A DNA stretch of 64,000 nucleotides from positions 515,324-579,323 of the forward strand of contig DATHXC010000007.1 in the NCBI GenBank assembly GCA_035459965.1. Reading direction: 5' to 3'. How positions within the stretch are numbered: the first letter of the stretch is position 1; every line of letters begins with the position of its first letter. A program made the position numbers and the translations under genes. A model generated the notes under the pieces. The model worked only from the letters and a program-made list of their open reading frames with translations. It did no database searches and was not told where the DNA came from. The DNA is from DATHXC01 sp035459965 (lineage in GTDB: Bacteria; Pseudomonadota; Gammaproteobacteria; Burkholderiales; Methylophilaceae). Positions 18,217-28,261 of the stretch are shown one piece after another.

Positions 18217-20181
18217 ATGTCGTCTATTGAATCTGTCATGACCGAGAACCGGGTTTTTGCACCGCTCGATACTTTTAAAGATGCAGCCGCAGTCAGCGGG
18301 CTCGACGCATACAAAAGCTTATGTGACAAGGCATCCCAAGACTACACAGGATTCTGGGCTGCACTAGCAAACAGCGAAATCGCCTGGCAAAAACCATTCA
18401 CGCAGGTGCTGGACGAAAGCAAGGCCCCTTTCTACTGCTGGTTCCATGACGGCGAACTGAATGCCTCATACAACTGCCTGGACAGGCACTTAGCAAGCAA
18501 CCCGGACAAAACTGCCCTGATATTCGAAGCCGATGACGGCACTGTCACCAGCCTGAGTTATAAAGCCTTGCATCAGCGTGTATGCCGTTTTGCCAACGCA
18601 CTCAAAAAACAGGGCATCACCGTTGGCGACCGCGTGATCATCTACCTGCCGATGAGCATAGAAGCCATCGTCGCTATGCAGGCCTGTGCACGTATTGGCG
18701 CTATCCATTCCGTAGTATTTGGCGGATTCTCTGCAAAGAGCCTGCATGAGCGTATTACCGATGTTGGTGCCAAACTGGTCATCACTGCTGATGCCGGCAT
18801 GCGCGGTGGCAAGGCCGTAGCACTCAAATCTGCCGTGGATGAGGCATTGGCCATGGGCGGCTGCGAAGCAGTTGCCAAGGTGGTTGTTTATCGCCGGACT
18901 GGCAGCGATGTCACCTTGAAAGCAGGACGTGATTTGTGGTGGCACGAGCTGGAAAGTGCCGAATCTGACGTGTGTGAACCCACATGGGTCAATGCCGAGC
19001 ATCCATTATTCATCCTCTATACATCGGGCTCTACCGGCACCCCCAAAGGCGTTCAACACTCTACCGGCGGCTATCTGCTTGGTGCCATCATGAGCATGAA
19101 ATGGGTGTTTGATCATAAAGATAGCGATGTTTTCTGGTGTACGGCTGATGTGGGCTGGATTACTGGCCACAGCTATGTGGCTTATGGCCCGCTGGCAGTT
19201 GGCGGCACCCAGCTTATTTTTGAAGGCATCCCCACCTACCCCGATGCTGGGCGCTTCTGGCAGATGATAGAAAAACACAAAGTTAGCGTGTTCTATACTG
19301 CGCCTACCGCGATTCGCTCGCTGATTAAACTGGGTGGCGACCTCCCTAACAAATACGATCTATCCAGCCTGCGCCTGCTTGGCACCGTGGGTGAGCCCAT
19401 CAATCCGGAAGCCTGGATGTGGTACCACAAAGTAGTGGGTGGAGAGCGTTGCCCGATTGCCGATACCTGGTGGCAGACTGAAACCGGCGCGCACATGATT
19501 GCGCCATTACCAGGCGCAATCGCTACGAAACCCGGCTCATGCACCATGCCACTGCCCGGCATCATGATGGATATCGTGCATGAAGATGGCACCCATATCG
19601 AAGGCACTGGCGGCGGGCTGCTAGTCGCAAAGAAGCCCTGGCCTTCGATGATACGCAACATCTGGGGCAACCCGGAGCGCTACCAGAAATCCTACTTCCC
19701 GGAAGAGCTGAATGGCTTGTACCTGGCTGGCGATTCTGCACATCGTGATGCGGATGGCTACTATTGGATCATGGGCCGTATTGATGACGTGCTGAATGTA
19801 TCCGGCCACAGGCTGGGCACCATGGAGATTGAATCGGCACTGGTAGCCAACCCATTGGTGGCCGAGGCCGCAATCGTAGGCAAACCGCATGAAATTAAGG
19901 GAGAATCCATCGTCGCCTATGTAGTGCTAAAAGGTGCCCGCCCCGAAGGCGATGCTGCCAAAAAGATCGTCGCAGAACTGCGTGAGTGGGTAGCGAAAGA
20001 GATTGGCCCGATTGCCAAGCCCGACGAGATCCGCTTTGGCGACAACCTGCCAAAAACCCGCTCAGGCAAAATCATGCGTCGCCTGCTGCGCTCCTTGGCC
20101 AAGGGAGAGGAAATCACTTCCGATATCTCTACCTTGGATAACCCGGCAATTCTGGAACAGTTGAAACATGCAATTTCCTAG
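18217..20181 (+). CDS. acs: Acetyl-CoA synthetase (AMP-forming)
   Basis: This 654-residue protein belongs to the adenylate-forming superfamily and activates acetate (possibly also propionate) to acyl-CoA through acyl-AMP. It shows the ACS N-terminal cap ([16 protein letters not shown]), the A3 phosphate-binding loop [20 protein letters not shown], the hinge region [16 protein letters not shown] and the C-terminal lysine in [12 protein letters not shown], the lysine controlled by acetylation in this family. I chose the ATG at 18217 because GGAGAAG precedes it; an upstream in-frame start has no such site. A MAPEG gene follows after 36 bases. A propionyl-CoA synthetase role is the main alternative. 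Confidence 0.9.
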   Translation: MSSIESVMTENRVFAPLDTFKDAAAVSGLDAYKSLCDKASQDYTGFWAALANSEIAWQKPFTQVLDESKAPFYCWFHDGELNASYNCLDRHLASNPDKTALIFEADDGTVTSLSYKALHQRVCRFANALKKQGITVGDRVIIYLPMSIEAIVAMQACARIGAIHSVVFGGFSAKSLHERITDVGAKLVITADAGMRGGKAVALKSAVDEALAMGGCEAVAKVVVYRRTGSDVTLKAGRDLWWHELESAESDVCEPTWVNAEHPLFILYTSGSTGTPKGVQHSTGGYLLGAIMSMKWVFDHKDSDVFWCTADVGWITGHSYVAYGPLAVGGTQLIFEGIPTYPDAGRFWQMIEKHKVSVFYTAPTAIRSLIKLGGDLPNKYDLSSLRLLGTVGEPINPEAWMWYHKVVGGERCPIADTWWQTETGAHMIAPLPGAIATKPGSCTMPLPGIMMDIVHEDGTHIEGTGGGLLVAKKPWPSMIRNIWGNPERYQKSYFPEELNGLYLAGDSAHRDADGYYWIMGRIDDVLNVSGHRLGTMEIESALVANPLVAEAAIVGKPHEIKGESIVAYVVLKGARPEGDAAKKIVAELREWVAKEIGPIAKPDEIRFGDNLPKTRSGKIMRRLLRSLAKGEEITSDISTLDNPAILEQLKHAIS

Positions 20182-20217
20182 CAAACTTGCCAATACCTAT
20201 ACAAAAGGAGTTTTGAA

Positions 20218-20616
20218 ATGACATTTGAACTGACCTGTTTAGCCTGGACACTGGTATTGGCAATCGTCTACATTCTTGCGGCGGGACAAGCGCGCACCAA
20301 TCAATATGGGCCCAAGTGGAACATGAGCGCACGTGACGGCGAACAACCGCCCCTCAACCCGGTAGCTGCCCGTCTGGTGCGTGCCCAGGCCAACCTGTTC
20401 GAAACCCTGCCGCTATTTGCTGCTGCAGTATTGATTGCCTCAGTCGCCGACAAAACTGGAATATTGACCCATTGGGGCTGCCTGATCTACCTGGTTGCGC
20501 GCATTGTCTATCTGCCACTGTATGCATTTGGTATTCCGGTATGGCGAACTATCGTATGGCTGATCTCTATAGTGGGCTTGATCATGGTACTTCTTGCTTT
20601 GTTTATTAGTGTTTAA
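20218..20616 (+). CDS. MAPEG-family membrane protein
   Basis: This 132-residue protein has about four helices and the MAPEG pattern: ARTNQYGPKW after helix 1 and RLVRAQANLFETLPLFAAAV, with the conserved arginine/asparagine/glutamate cluster that binds glutathione in eukaryotic members, then a second conserved RIVYLPLYAFGI segment. Bacterial members are poorly characterised; a glutathione-linked detoxification role is possible but not shown. A strong ribosome binding site (AAAGGAG) lies 7 bases before the ATG. It is 36 bases after acs and ends at a bidirectional terminator. Confidence 0.85.
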   Translation: MTFELTCLAWTLVLAIVYILAAGQARTNQYGPKWNMSARDGEQPPLNPVAARLVRAQANLFETLPLFAAAVLIASVADKTGILTHWGCLIYLVARIVYLPLYAFGIPVWRTIVWLISIVGLIMVLLALFISV

Positions 20617-20634
20617 GAATTAAGTATTGCAAAT

Positions 20635-20660
20635 AAAAAACCCGCTTATGCGGGTTTTTT
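20635..20660. terminator. Bidirectional terminator between the MAPEG and EAL genes
   Basis: AAAAAA-CCCGC-TTAT-GCGGG-TTTTTT forms a 5-bp GC stem flanked by A and T tracts, so it terminates transcripts from both sides. It sits between two convergent genes. Confidence 0.88.
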
Positions 20661-20693
20661 ATTTTATTCATGCAGACTAATAGTTTTTAGAAG

Positions 20694-22694
20694 CTATATG
20701 GACTCAAAATCCATACGCAAGCCCTCAGTAAGCTTCTGCTCCAATTGCTCTGCACTAATCGGCCTACTGAAGTAATAGCCCTGTATCTCGTCGCAGCCAA
20801 GCGCTACCAGGTGGTTTAGTTGGTCCACTGTTTCCACACCCTCGGCAATCACCGTCAGCCCTAGTTGATGTCCCAGCTCTACCACCACTGTCACAATCGC
20901 TGCATCCTGCTCACTCTCGCCCATTTGCCGCACAAAAGACTGGTCAATTTTAAGCTTGTCCACGCTGAAGCGCTTGAGGTAGGAAAGGCTGGAATAGCCG
21001 GTACCAAAGTCATCAATAGACAGATTCACACCCAGTTTTTTTAATGCAATCAAAGTAGCAATCGCCTGCTCGACATCCTGCACAGCAGCACCTTCGGTAA
21101 TCTCCAGCTCCAACAATTCTGGCGGCATTGCAGTTTGCTGCAACACGGTCTGCACAGTCCCGACAAAATCATCCTGCAGGAATTGCCGCGGAGAGATATT
21201 CACTGCCACGACCAGTGGCTGCAGACCTTTTTGTTGCCAGGCCTTGGCCTGCAGACAAGCCTGCTGTAGCACCCAATAACCGATAGGGATAATCAGGCCG
21301 GAAACTTCGGCATGCGGGATAAACATCGCGGGCGACACCATCTGCCCGTTACGCTGCCAGCGTAATAATGCCTCTACGCCAATCACCTCACCTGTCGCCA
21401 GCGATACCTGTGGTTGATAATGCAACAGCAGCTCATCTTTTTCGATGGCGCGGCGCAAATCATTTTCCAGCGACAGGCGATCCAGCGCCAGCGTATTCAT
21501 AGCCTCGTCATACAGGCAGATGCGATGACGGCTCTGAACTCGGCTGGCCTGCATGGCGGCCCCGGCATTGCGGACGATGGTGCGGCCATCGCTACTATCA
21601 CGCGGATAAAATGAAACGCCGCAGTTCATTGCCACAAACATCTCGCGTTGCTCGACTACAAATGGTGCTTCCATGGCGGCATGTACTATCATGCATTTTT
21701 CCGTAAGCAGTTCATTGCTATTGGTCGCAGCAATCACCAGCCCAAACTCAACGCCCTCAAAACGAAACAGCGTGTAATCGGTGTAGCCTGAATTGAGCAT
21801 TGCCAGGTGTATACGGTCAGCCACCACTTGTAGCAACTGGTCGCCTGCATTCAGGCCCAAGCCACCCAGCACACGCTTGAACTGGTCGACCCCCAATAAC
21901 ATCAGGCCAAAAGGCTTGCCCGGGTTTTTGCTGATCATTTCCTCGAACTTCAACCGGTTAGGCAGGCCTGTCACCGTGTCATGCCTGGCCTGCTCAACCA
22001 GGCGGCGCTCAGCTTTGCGCCTGGAGTTAATGGCAACACCCACCAGCAAGGCACCGAAAAATATGGTCAGGCTATAGGCCGCCACAATGCCGACAATATC
22101 GTTCAAGCCACTATCAGCACGATTACCGGCCGTGAATACATCGCTTTGTACGATATCCACAAACTGATCCAGCAGAGCCTCTATGTGCTGGCTCTCACGG
22201 CTCAGCCCCATGAGCCTGGTACGCGCTTCGTCCCAATCTATACGCGGGGCATCAAGAACTTTGTCTAACTGACCTGCTATCTGTTTGATATTGCTGTAGC
22301 TTGATTCAAACTCGACCAGCTTGGCATCAAATTCACCTGAGCTGGATTGGGCATCATCCGAGGTAGTTCGCTTCTCGAATTTTGGCCGGATGATGCTCCA
22401 GGAGCGCTCTATAGAGGCCGCATTTTCTTCGGTACGCTGCAGATAAATCTCACGATTAACCGTGGCATAGTACTCATAGAGCATTGGCTCTATACGCGTG
22501 ATATTGTTCTTGAGATTGGAGATTTCCTTCAGTAACGGCAATTGCTCACGACTGAGCAAGGTGGTGGTAGCACGCACATGCTGCCCAAGATTATAGATAT
22601 GCCACGAAAGCGAGAGACCCAGGCCAAATACCAGCAGGTAAACCCCGACAACGACTAAGCGGGGCGAGCGTATAAGGGTTTTGACTGGTTTCAT
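20694..22694 (-). CDS. Membrane c-di-GMP phosphodiesterase with degenerate GGDEF
   Basis: About 666 residues: a helix near the N terminus (VVVGVYLLVFGLGLSLS), a periplasmic helical sensor region of about 160 residues, a second helix (about 205-225), a GGDEF domain (about 235-400) and an EAL domain (about 415-665). The GGDEF signature reads EGVEF, so the cyclase site is degenerate and probably regulatory. The EAL domain keeps its signature (VIGVEALLRW) and DDFGTGYSSLSYL with KIDQSFV, so it should hydrolyse c-di-GMP. The start is ambiguous: a GTG at 22730 gives 12 more residues; I took the ATG giving MKPVKTLIRSP. No operon partner is evident. Confidence 0.85.
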   Translation of the reverse strand: MKPVKTLIRSPRLVVVGVYLLVFGLGLSLSWHIYNLGQHVRATTTLLSREQLPLLKEISNLKNNITRIEPMLYEYYATVNREIYLQRTEENAASIERSWSIIRPKFEKRTTSDDAQSSSGEFDAKLVEFESSYSNIKQIAGQLDKVLDAPRIDWDEARTRLMGLSRESQHIEALLDQFVDIVQSDVFTAGNRADSGLNDIVGIVAAYSLTIFFGALLVGVAINSRRKAERRLVEQARHDTVTGLPNRLKFEEMISKNPGKPFGLMLLGVDQFKRVLGGLGLNAGDQLLQVVADRIHLAMLNSGYTDYTLFRFEGVEFGLVIAATNSNELLTEKCMIVHAAMEAPFVVEQREMFVAMNCGVSFYPRDSSDGRTIVRNAGAAMQASRVQSRHRICLYDEAMNTLALDRLSLENDLRRAIEKDELLLHYQPQVSLATGEVIGVEALLRWQRNGQMVSPAMFIPHAEVSGLIIPIGYWVLQQACLQAKAWQQKGLQPLVVAVNISPRQFLQDDFVGTVQTVLQQTAMPPELLELEITEGAAVQDVEQAIATLIALKKLGVNLSIDDFGTGYSSLSYLKRFSVDKLKIDQSFVRQMGESEQDAAIVTVVVELGHQLGLTVIAEGVETVDQLNHLVALGCDEIQGYYFSRPISAEQLEQKLTEGLRMDFESI

Positions 22695-22910
22695 TGAATG
22701 CGCATTATGGTGTACCAATCTGAAGTTCACAAACGGTATGGGCTAAATACTTATAGCAATAAAGCAATATCGGCTAATAGAGTGAAATCTTGAAGGGAAA
22801 ATAGTCGCATCATCGAAGAGGCAGTGGCATTCAAACCTGATGAAGCTAGGGGCATGCCTGCGTCGAAAAAATGATATAACCATAATTATTTTATAGTAGC
22901 TAACACCTGA

Positions 22911-24911
22911 ATGGAAAGATGCATGCAGTTTAATAAGAATGCTGACTCACAAACTTCTCCTCAGCAATCAACACAACTAACACATCCTTTATATCGTGCT
23001 GATATTGATGGCTTACGTGCACTAGCCATTATTCTAGTCATTAGTTATCACGCATTTCCTGAATCGATCAGAGGGGGTTTTATTGGCGTAGATATGTTCT
23101 TTGTTATTTCCGGCTTTCTAATTTCTACAATTATTTTTGATAACTTAACGCAAGATAGCTTTAGTTTTGTGGAGTTCTACAGTCGCCGCATCAAACGTAT
23201 CTTTCCAGCCCTGATTGTCGTATTAGTAGCATGCTATGCACTCGGCTGGTTTGAGCTATACCCAAAAGACTATAAGCAACTAGGAAAGTACATTGCTGGA
23301 GGGGCAGGATTTATCTCTAATTTTATCTTATGGGAAGAAAGTGGGTATTTTGATGCAGCCTCAGAGACTAAACCCATGCTGCATTTATGGAGTCTGGCTA
23401 TTGAAGAGCAATTTTACATAGTTTGGCCCTTATTATTATGGGCAGCTTGGAAAGCCAAATTAAATTGGCTCACTATTACAATTTCAATTGGTTTAATTTC
23501 ATTTCTCTTAAATGTAAATAACATTCAGGTCGATCCAGTTGCAGGCTTTTATTCTCCCTTAACACGATTTTGGGAGTTGTTAATTGGCTCTGTATTAGCT
23601 TACGCGTTGCTATATAAGCAGCATGCATTTGCCAAAGCACCTAACAACACCCTAGCCCTTTCAGGCTCACTTCTCATAGTTTTAAGTCTGGCACTCATAA
23701 CAAACCAAGCAGCATTCCCTGGCGCTTGGGCATTGTTGCCAACAGTTGGTACCGCACTGATTATTCTGGCTGGCTCGCAAGCATGGCTGAATAGAAAAAT
23801 ACTTTCAGATCCAGGCTTAGTTAGCATTGGCCTAATTAGCTATTCAATTTACTTGTGGCATTGGCCCTTACTCTCATTTGCCCACATGTTGAGTAAAGAA
23901 ACTCCTGAAATAAGAATTAGCTTAGCCTCTATTCCTATATCTATTGTGCTTGGATGGTTGACATATCAACTTGTCGAGAAACCTATACGGGCTAGCCAAA
24001 ACAGTAAAATGAAAACTATTACTCTATCTATTTTAATGCTCACGATCGGCTGTATTGGTTACATTACTTACCAACAGAATGGCTTAGGATTCAGGTTTAA
24101 TAGTCAGGAAAAACAATTAAATGAGTTAATTAACATCACCAGTGTTTATGAATATTTCAATTACGATAGGTTACTTAGAGTGGGAACATGCCACTCAGTC
24201 TCTGTAAAGGAGACATACATTAATCACTGCATAGAACAGCGCGAAAAAAACATATTTATATGGGGTGATTCATACGCAGCATCTCTATACAGCGGTCTAA
24301 ATTATGTCCGTAACGAGAGCAAACAAAATTACGGCATTAGTCAAATGACCGATGGTAATGGCCCCCCGTTTTTCATGAATGATATGAAAACGGATAGCCA
24401 GAAGACACTAGAAGAAGTCAATAATAATAGATTAGAAGCAGTGCGAAAAAATCAGCCTTATATCATTTTAATTACTTGGATGATTAATGGAGGTAGTGCT
24501 GTCAGTCCTAAAGAAAAAGCTTTTTCTGAGCTTTCCAAGACAATCAGCAAAATAAAATCAGTTACTCCAAACTCAAAAATAGTGATACTAGGTCCGTTTC
24601 CGCAGTGGAAGGATTCACTTATTTATGAGTTAACAGACTTTCATAAAGAAAAAGGCATTCTGCCCGCTCAGTACATGAGTTTTGGTTTGTCTCAAAATCC
24701 CAAGATATGGGATGACTACTTTAAAGCTAACATTCCAAAATTAAATGTTGCTTACATTTCCACTTATGACGCTTTATGCAATCAAGAGGGATGTCTAACT
24801 AGGACTAGTGATAATCTCACAGATATAACTGCTATAGATTGGGGGCATCTGACGGAAAATGGATCTATTTATCTGGTAGAAAAATTAAAAGACTCCATCT
24901 TTGTTAATTAA
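22911..24911 (+). CDS. Acyltransferase-3 (OafA-like) with C-terminal SGNH domain
   Basis: This protein of up to 666 residues has an N-terminal acyltransferase-3 membrane domain of about ten helices ([46 protein letters not shown]) and a C-terminal periplasmic SGNH-type domain with the nucleophile motif WGDSYAASL and DWGH near the end for the Asp/His pair. Such proteins acetylate cell-surface polysaccharide or peptidoglycan. The frame is visibly AT-richer than its neighbours, with AAT, ATT and TTA codons abundant, suggesting acquisition. Its 3' end overlaps the convergent copA by 27 bases. Start alternatives are ATG at 22911 and at 22923; neither has a strong ribosome binding site. Confidence 0.88.
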   Translation: MERCMQFNKNADSQTSPQQSTQLTHPLYRADIDGLRALAIILVISYHAFPESIRGGFIGVDMFFVISGFLISTIIFDNLTQDSFSFVEFYSRRIKRIFPALIVVLVACYALGWFELYPKDYKQLGKYIAGGAGFISNFILWEESGYFDAASETKPMLHLWSLAIEEQFYIVWPLLLWAAWKAKLNWLTITISIGLISFLLNVNNIQVDPVAGFYSPLTRFWELLIGSVLAYALLYKQHAFAKAPNNTLALSGSLLIVLSLALITNQAAFPGAWALLPTVGTALIILAGSQAWLNRKILSDPGLVSIGLISYSIYLWHWPLLSFAHMLSKETPEIRISLASIPISIVLGWLTYQLVEKPIRASQNSKMKTITLSILMLTIGCIGYITYQQNGLGFRFNSQEKQLNELINITSVYEYFNYDRLLRVGTCHSVSVKETYINHCIEQREKNIFIWGDSYAASLYSGLNYVRNESKQNYGISQMTDGNGPPFFMNDMKTDSQKTLEEVNNNRLEAVRKNQPYIILITWMINGGSAVSPKEKAFSELSKTISKIKSVTPNSKIVILGPFPQWKDSLIYELTDFHKEKGILPAQYMSFGLSQNPKIWDDYFKANIPKLNVAYISTYDALCNQEGCLTRTSDNLTDITAIDWGHLTENGSIYLVEKLKDSIFVN

Positions 24912-27104
24912 CTTTTGCCTTTGAATTTCTGGCCGCCAGCGCTTGAGCAACAATGCATTGGACACCACGCTAAAACTACTCAGCGCCATGGCAGCACCGG
25001 CCACCACCGGGCTTAACAAACCCATCGCCGCCAGCGGAATCCCCACCACGTTATAGATAAAAGCCCAGAACAGGTTTTGCCGGATCTTGGCATAGGTGCG
25101 CCTTGAGATATCGATAGCATCAGCCACTAGTGATGGATCGCCGCGCATCAGCGTGACTCCGGCTGCATGCATGGCGACATCTGTACCGCTGGACATGGCA
25201 ATGCCAATATCAGCCGCCGCCAGTGCTGGTGCATCGTTAATACCATCGCCCACCATGGCGACCAGGCCATCGCCCTGCTTCAGCTGCTTGACGATGTTGG
25301 CTTTGTCGCCCGGCAACACCTGCGCATGCACCTTGGCGATACCCAACTGGCTGGCAACGCGTGTAGCACTGCCTTCGTTATCGCCTGAAATCAGTACCGT
25401 CAATACACCTTGCTGCTGCAAGCGTTTAATGGCGTCAGCCGCCGTTGCCTTGATCGTATCGCCAAAAGCGAGCAGGCCCAGCAACTCGGATTTGTCTTTC
25501 TCCGTTTGGCAGAGGAATGACACGCTGCGCCCCTCTGCTTCCAGAGCTGCGGCGCGATCTTTAAGTTTAGCTAGGTCAACGCCCAGCTCTTCCATCAAAC
25601 GGGCATTACCGAGTTGCAGGCTAAGGCCACCAACCACACCCTTAACACCACGGCCAGGCAAGGCTTGCAGGTCTTGTGCAGTTTGCAAGATGATGCCTTT
25701 TTCATTGGCTGCCGTTACCACAGCCTTGGCTAACGGATGCTCGCTACCCACCTGCAAACTGGCAGCCAGCATCAACAAATCATTGGCATTTTCAGTTGCA
25801 GCTTCCATTGCCACCAGCTTGGGATGCCCTTCCGTCAAAGTACCCGTCTTGTCAAAGGCCACGGTTTTAATGGCATGCGCCAGTTCCAGCGCTTCTGCAT
25901 CCTTGATCAATATGCCATGCTGCGCGGCAACCCCTGTACCCACCATGATGGAAGTCGGCGTTGCCAAGCCCAGTGCGCATGGACAGGCAATCACAAGCAC
26001 TGCTACTGCATTGAGTATCGCGGTTTGCCAATCACCGCCAAGGAAGCCCCAACCGAGCAAGGTGACCAAGGCAATCACCATCACTACTGGCACAAAAATT
26101 TCACTGACTTTATCTACCAGCCGCTGGATAGGCGCTTTCTTGGCCTGTGCCGATTCAACCAGGCGAACGATGCGCGCAAGTACCGATTCAGCGCCTACTG
26201 CGCTGGTCGCCACGTGCAGCAAGCCTTCGCCATTGACGGCTCCACCAGTCACCACATCGCCAGTCTTTTTAGCTACAGGCAGGCTTTCGCCGGTAATCAG
26301 CGACTCATCCACCTGGCTTTCGCCTTGCGTCACATGACCATCTACCGGGATACGTTCACCCGGCCGCACCACTACAATATCGCCCACTTTAACTGCAGCA
26401 ATTTCCAGTTCAACTTCCTTGCCGTCGCGCAGCACACTGGCGCGCTCGGGGCGCAGTGCATTCAACGCACGAATCGCCTCCGTGGTTTGTTTCTTGGCGC
26501 GCGTTTCCAGCCACTTGCCGAGTAGCACCAAGGTAATGACGATAGTGGATGACTCAAAATACAGGTGATGCGTGCCACCATGCATCGGGTTAAGCAACAG
26601 GTACACGCTCAGGCCATACGCAGCCGAGGTGCCAAGCGCCACCAGCAGATCCATATTGCCAGCGCCGGCCTTAAGCGCGCTCCAACCCGCCTTGTAAAAA
26701 CGCCAGCCTAGCCAGAACTGCACAGGTGTCGCCAATGCCCATTGCAGCATGCCCGGCAACTGGCCCTGCCAGCCCAACCACTCAGCGGCCATCGCCAATA
26801 CCAGTGGCAAAGACAACGCTGCAGATAAGGCAACGCGCCACCAGCTATAGGCTTTTAGCTCTTCAGCACGCAAGCCGTCTTCCGGCAAGTCGTGAGCCTG
26901 GTAACCAGCCGCATCAACTGCTGCGATCAGCTTGGGCAAAGTCACCTCTTTGGCACCTTGCACCTTGGCAGTCTCCATCGCCAGATTAACCTCTGCCGAA
27001 ATCACGCCGGGCACTTTTTTCAGCGCCTTTTCCACGCGGTTAGAACAAGAGGCGCAGGTCATGCCCTCTATCGCCAATGTCCACTCGCTGTTTGCTTTGC
27101 TCAT
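24885..27104 (-). CDS. copA: Cu(+)-exporting P1B-type ATPase
   Basis: About 739 residues with one N-terminal heavy-metal-associated domain (GMTCASC; Cys 18 and 21), eight predicted helices, the actuator motif TGES, the intramembrane CPC metal site ([10 protein letters not shown], about 375), the phosphorylation site DKTGTLTEG (Asp near 419), the SEHP nucleotide motif and [10 protein letters not shown]. These are the hallmarks of CopA pumps exporting cytoplasmic Cu(I). The ATG at 27104 follows AAGGTGG; a TTG directly before it could also be used. It is divergent from a CopZ-like chaperone across about 130 bases. I could not find a convincing CueR-type operator in that gap. Confidence 0.93.
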   Translation of the reverse strand: MSKANSEWTLAIEGMTCASCSNRVEKALKKVPGVISAEVNLAMETAKVQGAKEVTLPKLIAAVDAAGYQAHDLPEDGLRAEELKAYSWWRVALSAALSLPLVLAMAAEWLGWQGQLPGMLQWALATPVQFWLGWRFYKAGWSALKAGAGNMDLLVALGTSAAYGLSVYLLLNPMHGGTHHLYFESSTIVITLVLLGKWLETRAKKQTTEAIRALNALRPERASVLRDGKEVELEIAAVKVGDIVVVRPGERIPVDGHVTQGESQVDESLITGESLPVAKKTGDVVTGGAVNGEGLLHVATSAVGAESVLARIVRLVESAQAKKAPIQRLVDKVSEIFVPVVMVIALVTLLGWGFLGGDWQTAILNAVAVLVIACPCALGLATPTSIMVGTGVAAQHGILIKDAEALELAHAIKTVAFDKTGTLTEGHPKLVAMEAATENANDLLMLAASLQVGSEHPLAKAVVTAANEKGIILQTAQDLQALPGRGVKGVVGGLSLQLGNARLMEELGVDLAKLKDRAAALEAEGRSVSFLCQTEKDKSELLGLLAFGDTIKATAADAIKRLQQQGVLTVLISGDNEGSATRVASQLGIAKVHAQVLPGDKANIVKQLKQGDGLVAMVGDGINDAPALAAADIGIAMSSGTDVAMHAAGVTLMRGDPSLVADAIDISRRTYAKIRQNLFWAFIYNVVGIPLAAMGLLSPVVAGAAMALSSFSVVSNALLLKRWRPEIQRQKLINKDGVF

Positions 27105-27232
27105 CAATCGCTTACCACCTTGAAATTAATCGCTAATGCTCAATATATAGATGGGTATCATAATCCCATTATCAACCGGGCTCTGTAACAACTGACCCGT
27201 GAACCAACCCAAAGATGCTTAAAGGAAAATAT

Positions 27233-27424
27233 ATGCTGACATTCAAAGTAGAAGACATGACCTGTGGCCATTGCGTGGGAGTGATTACCAAGGCGATTAA
27301 GGCAGAGGATGAGAGCGCAACGGTTGAGATAGACTTGCCGACAAAAACGGTGAATATAGATAGCAGCAAACCGGCTGAGAATTTTGTTAGTGTGATCACT
27401 GAAGCCGGTTACACGGTGAGTTAA
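27233..27424 (+). CDS. copZ: CopZ-like heavy-metal-associated chaperone
   Basis: This 63-residue protein is a single HMA ferredoxin-like domain with the metal motif MTCGHC (Cys at about 11 and 14). Small proteins of this type carry Cu(I) to CopA-type pumps or buffer it. The ATG at 27233 follows AAAGGAAAA; an in-frame start six codons earlier lacks a site. It is divergent from copA, so the pair probably shares a copper-responsive control region. A role in mercury or another soft metal is less likely given the partner. Confidence 0.85.
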   Translation: MLTFKVEDMTCGHCVGVITKAIKAEDESATVEIDLPTKTVNIDSSKPAENFVSVITEAGYTVS

Positions 27425-27478
27425 TTTACTACTTCCAGTTAGGCTAGGCTTTTGTTATAGACAGCATTAGGGGGCAGT

Positions 27479-28038
27479 TTGGATTCAGAAAATGACAAGG
27501 TAGGATTCATTTATAGCTTTGACATGAGCAAAGAAATTGCACACTTCAAACGCATGCCTGAGCACATACAAATAAGCGCAGAATGCAATGCTGTTAAGGT
27601 CATTTATGAATCTTTTGTAGTGCCTGGGGATGAAGACTATTTGATGGCTCGCTTACTAGCCCAGAATGGTCTTTTGCGCGGATTTTATTGGGCTGCAGCG
27701 CAGACAATAGATACAACGCTATTGGCATCGAATACAACACTGGCCATCTCTGCGCGATGGATAGCCTAGCATTTCAGGTGCGAAGAAAAATAGGCGCAAT
27801 ACCAATAAGTAAGAGCTTCAGTAAATTAAGCCCAGATTTGATGGCTACATTTGAAAAGCATAATCCTTGGTTCCAGACTGGTATAAGTCCCCCTCATTGC
27901 CAAATCCCCAGCGTTGAATTCCCAATACATGATTCAGTTAGCGTAACAACATATCAATTTCTGAGTAAGCACAAGAGCAACCCTGCTTACCGTATAGCCT
28001 TACAATGGTTAGGGGAAAAAATGAAGCTTCCAACCTAG
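27479..28038 (+). pseudogene. Broken HEPN-like gene with internal deletion and frameshift
   Basis: A TTG start with an AGGGGG ribosome binding site opens a frame whose product reads well to about 27700 (ISAECNAVKVIYESFVVPGD, then ARLLAQNGLLRGFYWAAAQT), resembling the helical start of HEPN-domain proteins. It then becomes nonsense and stops at 27769. The next frame (+1) picks up at about 27695 with RYNAIGIEYNTGHLCAMDSL and runs to 28038, ending WLGEKMKLP. The two parts look like the N and C termini of one protein with a non-multiple-of-three deletion removing the middle, including the expected K-Y-L and R-H parts of the HEPN core. Two independent overlapping genes is the alternative. The function is lost or unknown. 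Confidence 0.55.
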
Positions 28039-28080
28039 CAACTGCCCTGGAATCCGCTCTGGCATTTCCTCGCAGCAAGC

Positions 28081-28159
28081 GTAGGTCGGATGAGCGTTAG
28101 CGTTATCTGACGTATGGAATATCCCATCCGGAGGAATGCATTTCACTTTTCCGCCCTAC
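28081..28159. repeat. REP-like imperfect palindromic element
   Basis: GTAGGTCGGA (28081-28090) and TCCGCCCTAC (28150-28159) are inverted copies differing at one base, enclosing a smaller imperfect hairpin (CGGATGAGCG-TTAG-CGTTATCTG). This looks like the intergenic repetitive palindromes scattered in many proteobacterial genomes. Only one copy is in this window. It lies in the 223-base gap downstream of the HEPN-like pseudogene, in which I see nothing else. Confidence 0.5.
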
Positions 28160-28261
28160 AAATTACCTAATAAACAAATGCTCTGAGAGCCGCTCTGGTA
28201 TTACATCACTGTGCAGGTCAATTACCGATTTATCGCACAATCAGCTTCTAAAAACTCAACC

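Noticed and set aside
25096..26337. A 413-codon open frame on the plus strand
   Set aside because: It is the antisense shadow of copA, low-complexity in Ser, Thr and Ala, with no domain pattern.
27108..27232. CueR-type operator between copA and the copZ-like gene
   Set aside because: Only a weak 5-bp inverted repeat (ATGGG...CCCAT) is present; no dyad with the CueR consensus or a 19-20 base promoter spacer could be found.
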